Assembly (NCBI RefSeq): GCF_000716715.1
Contig: NZ_JNYJ01000005.1
Coordinates: forward strand, 248,001 to 312,000
Direction of reading: 5' to 3'
Source: Dactylosporangium aurantiacum
GTDB taxonomy: Bacteria; Actinomycetota; Actinomycetes; Mycobacteriales; Micromonosporaceae
DNA length: 64,000 nt
Positions 1 through 7,401 of this stretch are shown in pieces. The translations under genes were made by a program, and so were the position numbers. The notes beneath the pieces are model-generated. The model had not been told where the DNA came from, made no database searches, and was given only the letters and a program-made list of their open reading frames with translations. Positions within the stretch are counted from its first letter, which is position 1. Every line of letters begins with the position of its first letter.

Positions 1-459
1 GGCCCGGCGCCGTCCACCGCCCCGGCCGCCGCGGCCGGCGGCGCGTGCCAGCTGCTGGACTTCCCGGTCGTCAACACCAAGCTCGGCCTGGACCTCGCCG
101 TCGCCGCCGCCGCGACCCAGGACAACACCTTCACCTGCGTCCTGCAGCCCCGCGGCGCCGCCACCCCCGACCTGGTCCTGTCGGTGACCGCGACCACCAT
201 CGGCGCGGACATCTACGCCTCCGCCGTCCAGCCGAAGGGTGCCGTCCCGGTCGAGGGCCTGGGCGCCGCCGCGTACCAGCTGCAGATCCCGGCCACGGAC
301 GCCACCGGCGCGGGCGCGGAGGTGGGCTGGCTCGCCGGCAACAAGCGGATCATCCAGCTGTCGGTCCACCTGCCGCCCGGCACCCCGGACCCCGCGGGCG
401 CCGACCTGCTGCCGAAGCTGGTCGGCCTGGCCAAGCTGATCGACCTGAGCAGCCTCTAG
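1..459 (+). CDS. C-terminal part of an exported lipoprotein-like protein (5' end outside window)
   Basis: An open frame runs from the first base to a TAG at 457-459, giving 152 residues without an N-terminus. The first visible stretch is Ala/Pro/Thr-rich, like the linker that follows a lipobox in actinobacterial lipoproteins. Two cysteines (about residues 16 and 49) could form a disulfide, and the rest is a compact Ala/Val/Gly-rich domain. This resembles DUF3558-type small surface lipoproteins, but that is a guess from composition and the Cys pair. It ends 34 bases from the convergent LysR gene. Function unknown. Confidence 0.6.
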   Translation, partial: GPAPSTAPAAAAGGACQLLDFPVVNTKLGLDLAVAAAATQDNTFTCVLQPRGAATPDLVLSVTATTIGADIYASAVQPKGAVPVEGLGAAAYQLQIPATDATGAGAEVGWLAGNKRIIQLSVHLPPGTPDPAGADLLPKLVGLAKLIDLSSL

Positions 460-493
460 ACCGTACGGGCGTCCGGCGCGCCGGGAGCCGGGG

Positions 494-1384
494 TCAATCC
501 GCGGGGAACAGCGCCGCCTCGGCGCGCAGGGCGGTCAGGAACGCGGTGACCGTGGCCGGCACGGTGCGCCCGGCGAGGGTCGCGGCCAGCACGTCGCGCG
601 GCGGCACCTCGTCCGGGTGCAGCGGCAGCAGCGCGACGTCCGCCGGGGCGGCCCGCGCGGCGAGGGCCGGCACCAGGGTCACCCCGAGCCCGGCCGCCAC
701 GAAGCCGAGCTTCGCGGTCCACTCGCCGGCCACGAACGCGATCCGCGGCCGGAACCCGAGCCGCACGCTCGGTGCCAGCAGCGTCTCCTCCGGCGCCGCC
801 GAGCCCGCGATCCACGCCTCGTCCGCCAGCGCCGCGAGGCGCACCACCGACGGGGTCCCGGCCAGGGGATGGGCGCGCGGCACGGCCAGCAGCACCGGCT
901 CTGACAGGACGTGGTGCACGGCGAAGCGGGGATCGGCGCAGGCGGTCACCAGCACCACGTCGGCGTCGCCGGCGAGCAGCGCCGACAGCAGCGAGCCGGT
1001 GACGCCCTCGACGAGGGACAGCCGGACGCCGGGGTGGCCGGCGCGGAAGCGGGCCAGGGCGCGCGGCACGAGCGCGGCGTCGGCGGTGGCGAACGCGCCG
1101 ACGCGCAGGTGGCCTGAGGCGCCGGCGCGCACGGCGTCGACCTCGCGGCGGGCGAGCGCCAGCCGGTCCAGGACCGCCGTGGCGTGGGTGAGCAGGCAGG
1201 TGCCCTCGGCGGTGAGGGCGACGCCGCGCGGCAGGCGGTCGAACAGCCGGGCGCCGACCTCCAGCTCGAGCGCCGCGATCTGCCGGGACACCGCCGACTG
1301 GGTGTAGCGCAGCGCGGTCGCGGCGCCGGTGATCGAGCGGTGCCGGGCGACCTCCCGGAACACCTCCAACATCTCGGTCTGCAC
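494..1384 (-). CDS. LysR-family transcriptional regulator
   Basis: The protein has about 296 residues, normal for LysR regulators. The N-terminal 60 residues form the winged helix-turn-helix (TQSAVSRQIAALE, ARLFDRLPRGVALT). The remainder is the two-lobed periplasmic-binding-protein-like effector domain. The start is taken as GTG 1384; ATG 1372, four codons inside, is also possible, and longer versions would run into the neighbour's promoter. It is divergent from the dehydrogenase-RidA pair with 80 bases between starts, the usual arrangement for a LysR regulator and its target, so it probably controls that pair in response to an unidentified metabolite. Confidence 0.88.
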   Translation of the reverse strand: MQTEMLEVFREVARHRSITGAATALRYTQSAVSRQIAALELEVGARLFDRLPRGVALTAEGTCLLTHATAVLDRLALARREVDAVRAGASGHLRVGAFATADAALVPRALARFRAGHPGVRLSLVEGVTGSLLSALLAGDADVVLVTACADPRFAVHHVLSEPVLLAVPRAHPLAGTPSVVRLAALADEAWIAGSAAPEETLLAPSVRLGFRPRIAFVAGEWTAKLGFVAAGLGVTLVPALAARAAPADVALLPLHPDEVPPRDVLAATLAGRTVPATVTAFLTALRAEAALFPAD

Positions 1385-1403
1385 CGCACGACATTCCCAT
1401 ACT

Positions 1404-1418
1404 GCATGGTAGCGATGC
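1404..1418. promoter_or_regulatory. Candidate LysR operator (GCAT-N7-ATGC)
   Basis: The inverted repeat GCATGGTAGCGATGC lies between the divergent LysR gene and the dehydrogenase gene, just upstream of the latter's -35. Size and position suit a LysR recognition box; no binding data are available, so this is inference from symmetry and context. Confidence 0.35.
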
Positions 1419-1428
1419 CAGACATTCG

Positions 1429-1458
1429 TTGGTGACATGTCAGCGGGGCGCATACGGT
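1429..1458 (+). promoter_or_regulatory. Promoter of the dehydrogenase-RidA pair
   Basis: TTGGTG at 1429-1434 and TACGGT at 1453-1458 are separated by 18 bases. The -10 ends 6 bases before ATG 1465, so the transcript would start at or next to the start codon (leaderless); no Shine-Dalgarno sequence is present. Confidence 0.5.
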
Positions 1459-1464
1459 CGCCGC

Positions 1465-2256
1465 ATGCAGAAGATCGCGGTGCTCGGGCTCGGGCACATG
1501 GGGGCGCCGATCGCCCGGCGACTGGCCGCCCACGGGTTCCCGGTCACGGGGTGGAGCCGCAGCGCGCGGGCCGTCGAGGGGGTGGCCCCCGCGCCGGACC
1601 CGGCGGCGGCGGTCCGCGGCGCGGACGTCGTCATCACGATGCTCACCGACGGCACGGTGGTGCGCGACGTGGTGACCGCGGCGGCGGTCGCGGGGCCGGC
1701 GACGCTGGTCGACATGTCGACGATCGGCCCCGACGCCGTGCGCGACCTCGCCGCGGCCCTGCCCGCCGGGGTGGACCTGGTCGACGCGCCGGTCGCGGGC
1801 AGCACCGGGGCCGCCGCGGGTGGCACGTTGCGCATCTTCGCCGGCGGCACCGCGGCCACGGTCGACCGGGTCGCGCCGGTGCTCGCCACGCTCGGCGAGC
1901 TGCACCGGTGCGGCCCGTCCGGCAGCGGCGCGGCGATGAAGGTGGTCCTCAACACCGCCCTCGTGACCGCCCTCGCCGCCCTGGCCGAGGTGCTGCTGGT
2001 CGCCGACGCCGTCGGGGTGCCGCGCGCCGGCGCGCTGGAGGCGCTGCGCGGCGGCCCGCTCGGCATCGCCGTGGAGCGGGTGACCGGGGCGCGGGCCGCG
2101 CACTTCCCCGTACGGCTGGCGCGCAAGGACCTGACGCTCAGCCTCGGCGACCGGGACCTGCCCGTCGCGCTCGCCGCGGCCCGGCACCTGGCCGCCGCCG
2201 ACCCGGAGGCGGACCTGACCACCATCGTGACGGAAGGACCCGCATGCTCGTCATAG
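1465..2256 (+). CDS. 3-hydroxyisobutyrate dehydrogenase-like NAD(P)-dependent oxidoreductase
   Basis: The protein has 263 residues of the beta-hydroxyacid dehydrogenase family. It starts with a Rossmann motif (GLGHMGAPIARRL, residues about 7-19). The substrate-binding segment DAPVAGST follows near residue 100, then the catalytic-lysine segment GSGAAMKVVLNTAL and a C-terminal KDL. Such enzymes oxidise short beta-hydroxy acids or reduce semialdehydes; the exact substrate cannot be read. It is slightly shorter than the usual 290-300 residues. The start ATG 1465 follows a -10 by 6 bases. It overlaps the RidA gene by 13 bases, so the two are co-transcribed, probably under the divergent LysR regulator. 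Confidence 0.85.
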   Translation: MQKIAVLGLGHMGAPIARRLAAHGFPVTGWSRSARAVEGVAPAPDPAAAVRGADVVITMLTDGTVVRDVVTAAAVAGPATLVDMSTIGPDAVRDLAAALPAGVDLVDAPVAGSTGAAAGGTLRIFAGGTAATVDRVAPVLATLGELHRCGPSGSGAAMKVVLNTALVTALAALAEVLLVADAVGVPRAGALEALRGGPLGIAVERVTGARAAHFPVRLARKDLTLSLGDRDLPVALAAARHLAAADPEADLTTIVTEGPACSS

Positions 2257-2645
2257 ACAACCCCTCCACGGTCGCCGCACCGGCCGGCGCGTACTCGCAC
2301 GTGGCGCGGGTCGACGTCGGCACCGGGACGCTGCTGTTCCTGTCGGGGCAGATCGCCCTGGACGACGACGGCGCGCTGGTCGGCCCCGGCGACATGGCCG
2401 CGCAGGCCACCCGCGTGTTCGAGCTGATCGGCGCGATCCTCGCCGCGCACGGCGCGACGCTCGCCGACGTGGTGAACATCCGCACGTTCCTCACCGACAT
2501 GGCGCAGCTGCCGCAGTACGGCCAGGTCCGCCGGCGGGTGTTCACGGGCCCGCCGCCGACCAGCACGACCGTCGAGGTGTCCCGGCTGTTCCGCGACGGG
2601 GCGCTGCTGGAGGTCGAGGTGGTGGCCGCGGTCGCCGCGTCCTGA
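2244..2645 (+). CDS. RidA/YjgF/Rid family protein (putative enamine/imine deaminase)
   Basis: The protein has 133 residues, typical for the trimeric RidA family. LFLSGQIALD matches the conserved N-terminal segment. NIRTFLTDM carries the arginine that binds the substrate carboxylate in active Rid proteins, and PPPTSTTVEVSRL matches the C-terminal signature. Rid proteins hydrolyse reactive 2-aminoacrylate and related imines. The overlap with the preceding dehydrogenase suggests it clears an imine or enamine by-product of that pathway (inference). Confidence 0.85.
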   Translation: MLVIDNPSTVAAPAGAYSHVARVDVGTGTLLFLSGQIALDDDGALVGPGDMAAQATRVFELIGAILAAHGATLADVVNIRTFLTDMAQLPQYGQVRRRVFTGPPPTSTTVEVSRLFRDGALLEVEVVAAVAAS

Positions 2646-2659
2646 CCTGATCCTTACGT

Positions 2660-2690
2660 TGTCCCGCGGGCCGCGCTTACCCGCGGGACA
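2660..2690 (+). terminator. Hairpin after the RidA gene
   Basis: An 11-bp perfect stem (2660-2670 with 2680-2690, core GTCCCGCGGG) with a 9-base loop lies 14 bases after the RidA stop. It has no T-tract. It ends 13 bases before the next start codon, so it could also influence translation of the lipoprotein gene. Confidence 0.45.
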
Positions 2691-2703
2691 CACCATGTGC
2701 GGC

Positions 2704-2937
2704 ATGAGACGAACGATCGCCATCGCGCTCGCGGCCGCGCTGCTGTTCGCCGGCGGCTGCGGGCGGCAGGACCGCAAGGACCGGCGCGACCAGCGCCCGG
2801 CCGCGGTCTCGACCCAGCCGGCCGGGACGGCCCAGCCGGCCCAGGACGCCCCGGCGGCCGACGACGTCGACCAGCTCCTCGACCAGGTCGACCAGCAACT
2901 GTCCGGGGACGCCCAGCCCGCCGGCGACGAAGACTGA
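2704..2937 (+). CDS. Small secreted lipoprotein
   Basis: The protein has 77 residues. A basic N-terminus (MRRT) and an Ala/Leu hydrophobic core lead to a lipobox FAGGC with the cysteine near residue 19. The mature part is short, charged and Gln/Pro/Asp-rich, with no recognisable fold. ATG 2704 is chosen because it gives a clean signal peptide; upstream ATGs would add a polar leader. It is followed after 12 bases by another exported-protein gene and is probably co-transcribed with it. Function unknown. Confidence 0.65.
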   Translation: MRRTIAIALAAALLFAGGCGRQDRKDRRDQRPAAVSTQPAGTAQPAQDAPAADDVDQLLDQVDQQLSGDAQPAGDED

Positions 2938-2949
2938 GAGGGATCCACC

Positions 2950-3567
2950 GTGAAGCGCACCCTGATCGCCCTGACCCTCACCCTCAGTGCCGCGCTCGTG
3001 GCCGGTACCGCCGGCGCCGCGGCCGCCGAACCGTCGGCGCGCCCCTCGGTGCGGGCCGTCACCCTGGACGCGGCGAAGGACGCCGTCGCCGGCCGGATCG
3101 ACCAGCGCCTGACCGCGCTGCAGAAGTTCGAGACGAGCCTGGCCGCGGCCAAACAGGTCCAGCCCGCGCACCGCGACACCCTCACCAAGCTCATCGCCGA
3201 CCAGCGCGCCGGCCTGACCGCCCTGAAGACCAAGGTCCAGGGCGAGACGACCGCCGCCGCCGTGAAGGACGACGCCCAGTCGATGGTCACCGGCTACCGC
3301 GTCTTCGTGCTGACCGGCCCGAAGGTCCGCCTCACCGCGGCCATCGACACCGAGCTGGCCGTCATCGCCAAGCTACGCGCCCAGCCCGGCGCCGACACCG
3401 CCAAGCTCGACGCCGTCGAGGCCACCCTCAAGGGCAAGGTCGACGCCCTCCTGGCCGTCAAGCCGGGCCCCGACGCCGACGCGATCAAGTCGCAGCTCCA
3501 GCCGATCCGTACGGCCGCGAAGACCGCCCACACCGACCTGAAGGCGCTGCGCAAGACCAAGAAGTGA
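2950..3567 (+). CDS. Secreted helical protein of unknown function
   Basis: The protein has 205 residues starting at GTG 2950, with GAGAGGGA 7 bases upstream. A clear Sec signal peptide ends near the AGAAAAEP junction (about residue 26). The mature part is almost entirely alpha-helical, rich in Ala, Lys and Asp with leucine spacing suggesting a helical bundle or coiled coil. There is no cysteine, catalytic motif or membrane anchor. It follows the small lipoprotein by 12 bases. No family recognised. Confidence 0.7.
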   Translation: MKRTLIALTLTLSAALVAGTAGAAAAEPSARPSVRAVTLDAAKDAVAGRIDQRLTALQKFETSLAAAKQVQPAHRDTLTKLIADQRAGLTALKTKVQGETTAAAVKDDAQSMVTGYRVFVLTGPKVRLTAAIDTELAVIAKLRAQPGADTAKLDAVEATLKGKVDALLAVKPGPDADAIKSQLQPIRTAAKTAHTDLKALRKTKK

Positions 3568-3573
3568 CCGCCG

Positions 3574-3618
3574 CCCGGCGGGCCCGGCCGGTCGGCGACC
3601 GGGCGGGCCCCGCCGGGT
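3574..3618 (+). terminator. GC-rich hairpin after the secreted helical protein gene
   Basis: CCCGGCGGG...CCCGCCGGG arms with one bulge form a strong stem directly downstream of the stop at 3567. No U-tract follows, as is common in actinobacteria. Confidence 0.4.
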
Positions 3619-3648
3619 TCCGCCGCGGGTGGGCGGGGGTGAGGAAGA

Positions 3649-4227
3649 ATGACGCCCATGCCGTTCTCGTTGCCGATCCCCGCCGAAGCGAACGCGCTGC
3701 TGGACCGCGACCCCCTGGCGCTGCTCATCGGGATGACGCTGGACCAGCAGATCCCGCTGGAGAAGGCGTTCACGTCGCCGTGGGTGCTGGGGCAGCGGCT
3801 CGGGCACGAGCCGACCGCGCAGGAGCTGGCCGAGTTCGACCCCGGCGCGCTGGTGGAGATCTTCGCGACGCCGCCGGCGCTGCACCGGTTCCCGAAGGCG
3901 ATGGCGGCACGGGTGCAGGAGGTGTGCCGGGTCCTCGTGGACCGCTACGACGGCGACCCGGCGGCGCTGTGGGCCGGGGCCGGCTCCGGTGCCGAACTGT
4001 TCCGCCGGGTGCAGGCGCTGCCCGGGTTCGGCAGGCAGAAGGCGCAGATCCTCGTCGCGTTGCTGGGCAAGCAGTACTCGGTGCGGCCGGACGGCTGGCG
4101 GGAGGCCGCCGGCGGCTACGGCGAGGAGGGCTCGTTCCGCTCGGTCGCGGACATCGTCGACGGTGAGTCGCTGGGGCGGGTCCGGGAGTACAAGAAGCAG
4201 ATGAAGGCCGCCACGAAACAGGGGTAG
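3649..4227 (+). CDS. HhH-GPD superfamily DNA repair-like protein
   Basis: The protein has 192 residues. It matches the actinobacterial subfamily of small HhH-GPD proteins (starting near MPFSLPIP; IGMTLDQQIPLEKAF). The helix-hairpin-helix motif LPGFGRQKAQILVALLG lies near residues 124-140. Members belong to the base-excision glycosylase superfamily, but I do not see the lysine or the distal aspartate environment that would prove glycosylase activity, so activity is uncertain. ATG 3649 or ATG 3658 may be the start. It precedes mscL by 45 bases. Confidence 0.75.
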   Translation: MTPMPFSLPIPAEANALLDRDPLALLIGMTLDQQIPLEKAFTSPWVLGQRLGHEPTAQELAEFDPGALVEIFATPPALHRFPKAMAARVQEVCRVLVDRYDGDPAALWAGAGSGAELFRRVQALPGFGRQKAQILVALLGKQYSVRPDGWREAAGGYGEEGSFRSVADIVDGESLGRVREYKKQMKAATKQG

Positions 4228-4259
4228 CCACGTGGCGTGCGCGCGGGCACCGAGGGTCG

Positions 4260-4265
4260 TAGGGT
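4260..4265 (+). promoter_or_regulatory. -10 element of mscL (leaderless)
   Basis: TAGGGT lies 7 bases before GTG 4273, which has no Shine-Dalgarno sequence. The spacing fits transcription starting at the start codon and supports that start over GTG 4264. Confidence 0.45.
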
Positions 4266-4272
4266 GCCTAAC

Positions 4273-4734
4273 GTGCTGAAGGGTTTCAAGGACTTTATCT
4301 CGCGCGGCAATGTCATCGAGCTTGCCGTCGCCGTCGTCATCGGTGCCGCGTTCAACGACGTGGTCAAGGCGTTCACCGACGGCTTCCTCCAACCATTGAT
4401 CAAGCTCACCGGCGGTATCGGGGTCGACGACAAGAACCAGGGGCTGCCGATCGGGTCGCAGTTCCTGGCGTGGCCGGCGTTCCTGAACTCGGTGATCGGT
4501 TTCCTGCTCACCGCCGCCACCGTCTACTTCCTGGTCGTGCTGCCGATGAACAAGCTCGCCGAGCGGCGCAAGCGGGGCATCGAGCCCGAGCCGGCCGCCC
4601 CGGCCGAGGACATCCGGCTGCTCACCGAGATCCGCGACCTGCTCGCGACCGGCACCGTCAACCGGCCCACCGACCGGCCGGTCGACCCGGTCGGCGGCGC
4701 GCATGCCGCGCCGGTGAAGCCGAGCGACACCTGA
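4273..4734 (+). CDS. mscL: Large-conductance mechanosensitive channel MscL
   Basis: The protein has 153 residues. MLKGFKDFISRGNVIELAVA is the family N-terminus, with the amphipathic helix and then TM1 (AVVIGAAFNDVV). TM2 is FLLTAATVYFLVVLP, and LLTEIRDLL is the C-terminal cytoplasmic helix seen in mycobacterial MscL. It forms a homopentameric tension-gated pore that releases solutes on hypo-osmotic shock. GTG 4273 fits the family start and a -10 just upstream. The tail after the helix is longer and Pro/Thr-rich, as in other actinobacteria. Confidence 0.95.
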   Translation: MLKGFKDFISRGNVIELAVAVVIGAAFNDVVKAFTDGFLQPLIKLTGGIGVDDKNQGLPIGSQFLAWPAFLNSVIGFLLTAATVYFLVVLPMNKLAERRKRGIEPEPAAPAEDIRLLTEIRDLLATGTVNRPTDRPVDPVGGAHAAPVKPSDT

Positions 4735-4771
4735 GCGCGCTTCACCCGTGCGCGTGGCAGACTCGGTGGTA

Positions 4772-5134
4772 ATGGGACGCAGGCCGAAACCGCAGCTGAT
4801 CACCACCGCTGAGCGCACGCCCGAACAGGAGCTCCGATCCCGGGAGCGGCGTTACGTCGCGATGATGCTGCTGCGCGGCCTCTGCGTGATCGTGGCGGCG
4901 ATCCTGGTCACCGCCAAGGTGCCGCTGCTGTGGCTGTGGCTCACCCTGCTGCTGATCGGGGCGGCGGTGCTGCCCTGGGCGGCGGTGCTGCTCGCCAACG
5001 ACCGGGGGCCCCGGCCCGAGCACCGCTTCCGCAACAAGCTCCAGGCCCGGCGCGAGCGGCAGCAGTCGCATCCGGACCCCGCGCACGCGCTGACCGACCG
5101 GGAGCGGACCGACCCGAAGATCATCGATCTGTAG
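4772..5134 (+). CDS. DUF3099 membrane protein
   Basis: The protein has 120 residues. A short cytoplasmic N-terminus (PQLITTAERTPEQELRSRERRY) matches DUF3099. Two hydrophobic helices follow (LLRGLCVIVAAILVTAKV and WLWLTLLLIGAAVLPWAAVLL), then a basic C-terminal tail. The function of the family is unknown. ATG 4772 is chosen over the upstream ATG at 4748 because it starts at the family boundary. The 3' end overlaps the convergent psuK by 14 bases. Confidence 0.85.
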   Translation: MGRRPKPQLITTAERTPEQELRSRERRYVAMMLLRGLCVIVAAILVTAKVPLLWLWLTLLLIGAAVLPWAAVLLANDRGPRPEHRFRNKLQARRERQQSHPDPAHALTDRERTDPKIIDL

Positions 5135-6020
5135 CGGCGGGCCTGCCACCGACCTGCGCGACCGCGCGGGCGCCGAGGCGGGCCCCGCCGGCCAGCGCGT
5201 CGGCCGGCGGGGCGCCGGTGAGCCAGGCCGCGAGGAAGCCGGCGGCGAACGCGTCGCCGGCGCCCGTCGGGTCGACCACCCGCGCGACGGGTGCGGCGGG
5301 CACGTGCACCGGCAGCGCGGACGGCGCGGCCCAGGTCGCCCCGTCGGCGCCCGACTTCACGACCACCGCGCCGGCCCGGTCCAGCAGCGCCGCCGCCAGC
5401 CGTGCCGCGGAGCCGCCGGGGCCCGCGAGGACCCTCGCCTCGTCCAGGTTGGCCAGGAGCAGGTCCACAGCCGGTACCGACGCCCAGAACGCCTTCCCGA
5501 GCCGCTGCAACGGCGCGGCCGAGGCGGCGTCCAGACTGGTCGACAGCCCCCGGCGGCGGGCGGCGAGCAGGGCGTGCCGGCCGGCGGGCGCGCAGTCCGG
5601 GTCGAACAGCACGTACGCCGACAGGTGCAGGTGCCGGGCGTCCGGCGTCGCGTCCAGGGCCCGGTCGACGTCGGCGGGGGAGAGCAGCCGGTTGGCGCCG
5701 CGGTCGGTGAACATGGTCCGCTCCGCGTCGGAGGCGAGCACCACCACCGTGCCGGTCACCGTGCCCGGCACCCGGCGCACCGAGGTGGTGACGCCCGCGG
5801 CGGCCAGCTCGGCGAGGCGGGCCGTGCCGGGCTCGTCGTCGCCGGCCACCCCCGCGAACACCACCGGGTGCCCCAGCGAGCCCAGCCACGCGGCGGTGTT
5901 CGCCGCGGACCCGCCGCCGCCGACGCGGACCGAGGCGAGGGTGTCGGAGCCGATCGCCAGGGGACCCTCGTGCACGGTCACGATGTCGGTGACCACGTCA
6001 CCGACGACGATCACCGTCAC
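5121..6020 (-). CDS. psuK: PfkB-family sugar kinase, probable pseudouridine kinase
   Basis: The protein has 299 residues. The PfkB N-terminal signature is present ([18 protein letters not shown], about residues 31-48), and the C-terminal signature with the catalytic aspartate is [18 protein letters not shown]. It starts with GTG 6020, which overlaps the TGA of psuG (GTGA), so translation is coupled. Pairing with psuG indicates that it phosphorylates pseudouridine to the 5'-phosphate that psuG cleaves. PfkB specificity cannot be assigned from sequence alone, so the name rests on context. Confidence 0.8.
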   Translation of the reverse strand: MTVIVVGDVVTDIVTVHEGPLAIGSDTLASVRVGGGGSAANTAAWLGSLGHPVVFAGVAGDDEPGTARLAELAAAGVTTSVRRVPGTVTGTVVVLASDAERTMFTDRGANRLLSPADVDRALDATPDARHLHLSAYVLFDPDCAPAGRHALLAARRRGLSTSLDAASAAPLQRLGKAFWASVPAVDLLLANLDEARVLAGPGGSAARLAAALLDRAGAVVVKSGADGATWAAPSALPVHVPAAPVARVVDPTGAGDAFAAGFLAAWLTGAPPADALAGGARLGARAVAQVGGRPAATDR

Positions 6021-6925
6021 AGGGCCGCCGCGATGCGCGCCGCCAGGTCGGCGTTGCGCAGGATGATCCGCACGTTGACGTCCAGGCTGCGGCCCTCGGT
6101 CGCGGCGTGGAAGTGCGACAGCAGGAACGGGGTGACGTCCTTGCCCGTCACGCCGTCGCGCTCCAGGCCGGCCAGCCCGTCGGCGAGGACCCGGTCGTGC
6201 AGGCCGGGGTCGAGCTGCTCGCCGGCCGGCAGCGGGTTCGCCACGATGAGCGCGCCGGTGTGCACCGCCTGGGCGCGCGCCGCCCGCACGATCGCCGCGG
6301 CCCCCGCCGGGTCGTCCACGGACCAGTCCAGGTCGAACCCGCCGTCGGTCAGGTAGAACCCCGGAAAGCGCCTGGTCTGGTACCCCACGACGCTGACCCC
6401 CAGGGTCTCCAGCCGCTCCAGGGTGGCGCCGACGTCGAGGATCGACTTGACGCCCGCGCAGACCACCGTGATCGGCAGCCGCGACAGGGCGGTCAGGTCC
6501 GCCGACTCGTCGAACGTGGTGGCCGCGCCCCGGTGCACCCCGCCGAGCCCGCCGGTGGCGAAGACCGCGATGCCGGCCGCGACCGCGATCGCCGAGGTCG
6601 CCGCCACGGTCGTGGCGCCGTCGGCCCGCGCGGCGGCGGCCGGGGCCAGGTCGCGCACCGAAAGCTTCACCACGTCGTCGCTGCCGGCCAGGTGGTGGAT
6701 CTCCTCGTCGGACAGGCCGACCACGATCTCGCCGCCGATCATGCCGATCGTCGCCGGGACCGCGCCCGCGGCCCGGACCGTCGCCTCGATCTCCTTCGCG
6801 ACGGTCAGGTTCGACGGCCGGGGCAGCCCGTGCGAGATGATGGTGCTCTCCAGCGCGACGAGCGGCGCGCCGGACTCCCGGGCGGCCGCGACCTCGGCGC
6901 CGAAGCGGATGGCATGGTTGATCAC
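6017..6925 (-). CDS. psuG: Pseudouridine-5'-phosphate glycosidase
   Basis: The protein has 302 residues. [14 protein letters not shown] is the signature of the PsuG/YeiN family, and [13 protein letters not shown] contains the lysine expected to form the ring-opened ribose adduct. VANPLP and [12 protein letters not shown] match the C-terminal conserved blocks. It splits pseudouridine 5'-phosphate into uracil and ribose 5-phosphate, completing pseudouridine salvage from RNA turnover. GTG 6925 is chosen: TATCGT lies 6 bases upstream (6932-6937), and a longer start would overlap the divergent DUF3039 gene. Confidence 0.93.
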   Translation of the reverse strand: MINHAIRFGAEVAAARESGAPLVALESTIISHGLPRPSNLTVAKEIEATVRAAGAVPATIGMIGGEIVVGLSDEEIHHLAGSDDVVKLSVRDLAPAAAARADGATTVAATSAIAVAAGIAVFATGGLGGVHRGAATTFDESADLTALSRLPITVVCAGVKSILDVGATLERLETLGVSVVGYQTRRFPGFYLTDGGFDLDWSVDDPAGAAAIVRAARAQAVHTGALIVANPLPAGEQLDPGLHDRVLADGLAGLERDGVTGKDVTPFLLSHFHAATEGRSLDVNVRIILRNADLAARIAAAL

Positions 6926-6987
6926 CTGGCAACGATAACCCCGGCCGCCGTGCGGCAGGCCGGCCGTTCGCCTGGCAGACTGGGACC

Positions 6988-7257
6988 GTGACAACGACTC
7001 CAGACAACGGTGGCTCGACGCTCACCGACGAGCGCGTCGAAGAGCAGACCGACTACCGCTACGACGCCGGCGACCACGAGAAGTTCTCGCACTACGCCCC
7101 CAAGGACAAGATCATGCAGGCCATGATCGAGGGCACGCCGGTGCGGGCGCTGTGCGGCAAGCTGTGGGTCCCGTCGCGCGACCCCAGCCGGTTCCCGGTG
7201 TGCCCGGTCTGCAAGGACATCTACGAGAACGTCGTGCAGAACGACGACCCCTCCTGA
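6988..7257 (+). CDS. DUF3039 zinc-binding protein
   Basis: The protein has 89 residues starting at GTG 6988. The conserved DUF3039 core begins at [13 protein letters not shown] and holds a probable zinc site, [14 protein letters not shown] followed by CPVCKDIYE. The function is unknown; the gene is common in actinobacteria and often lies beside DEAD/DEAH helicase genes, as here. CAGACT, one base off TANNNT, lies 6 bases before the start, suggesting a leaderless transcript. Confidence 0.88.
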   Translation: MTTTPDNGGSTLTDERVEEQTDYRYDAGDHEKFSHYAPKDKIMQAMIEGTPVRALCGKLWVPSRDPSRFPVCPVCKDIYENVVQNDDPS

Positions 7258-7401
7258 CGGGCCGTCCAGCTGTCGTAGTGACGTTCGGCGCGGATCGGCG
7301 CTCCGCCGGCCCGCGCCCGCTAGGCTGAGCAACGCCTTCGAGGTCCAGTGACCCGGAGGCGTTTCTGTGTGGGTTTCTTCAGGTCCTCAAGGGGGTGCCG
7401 C

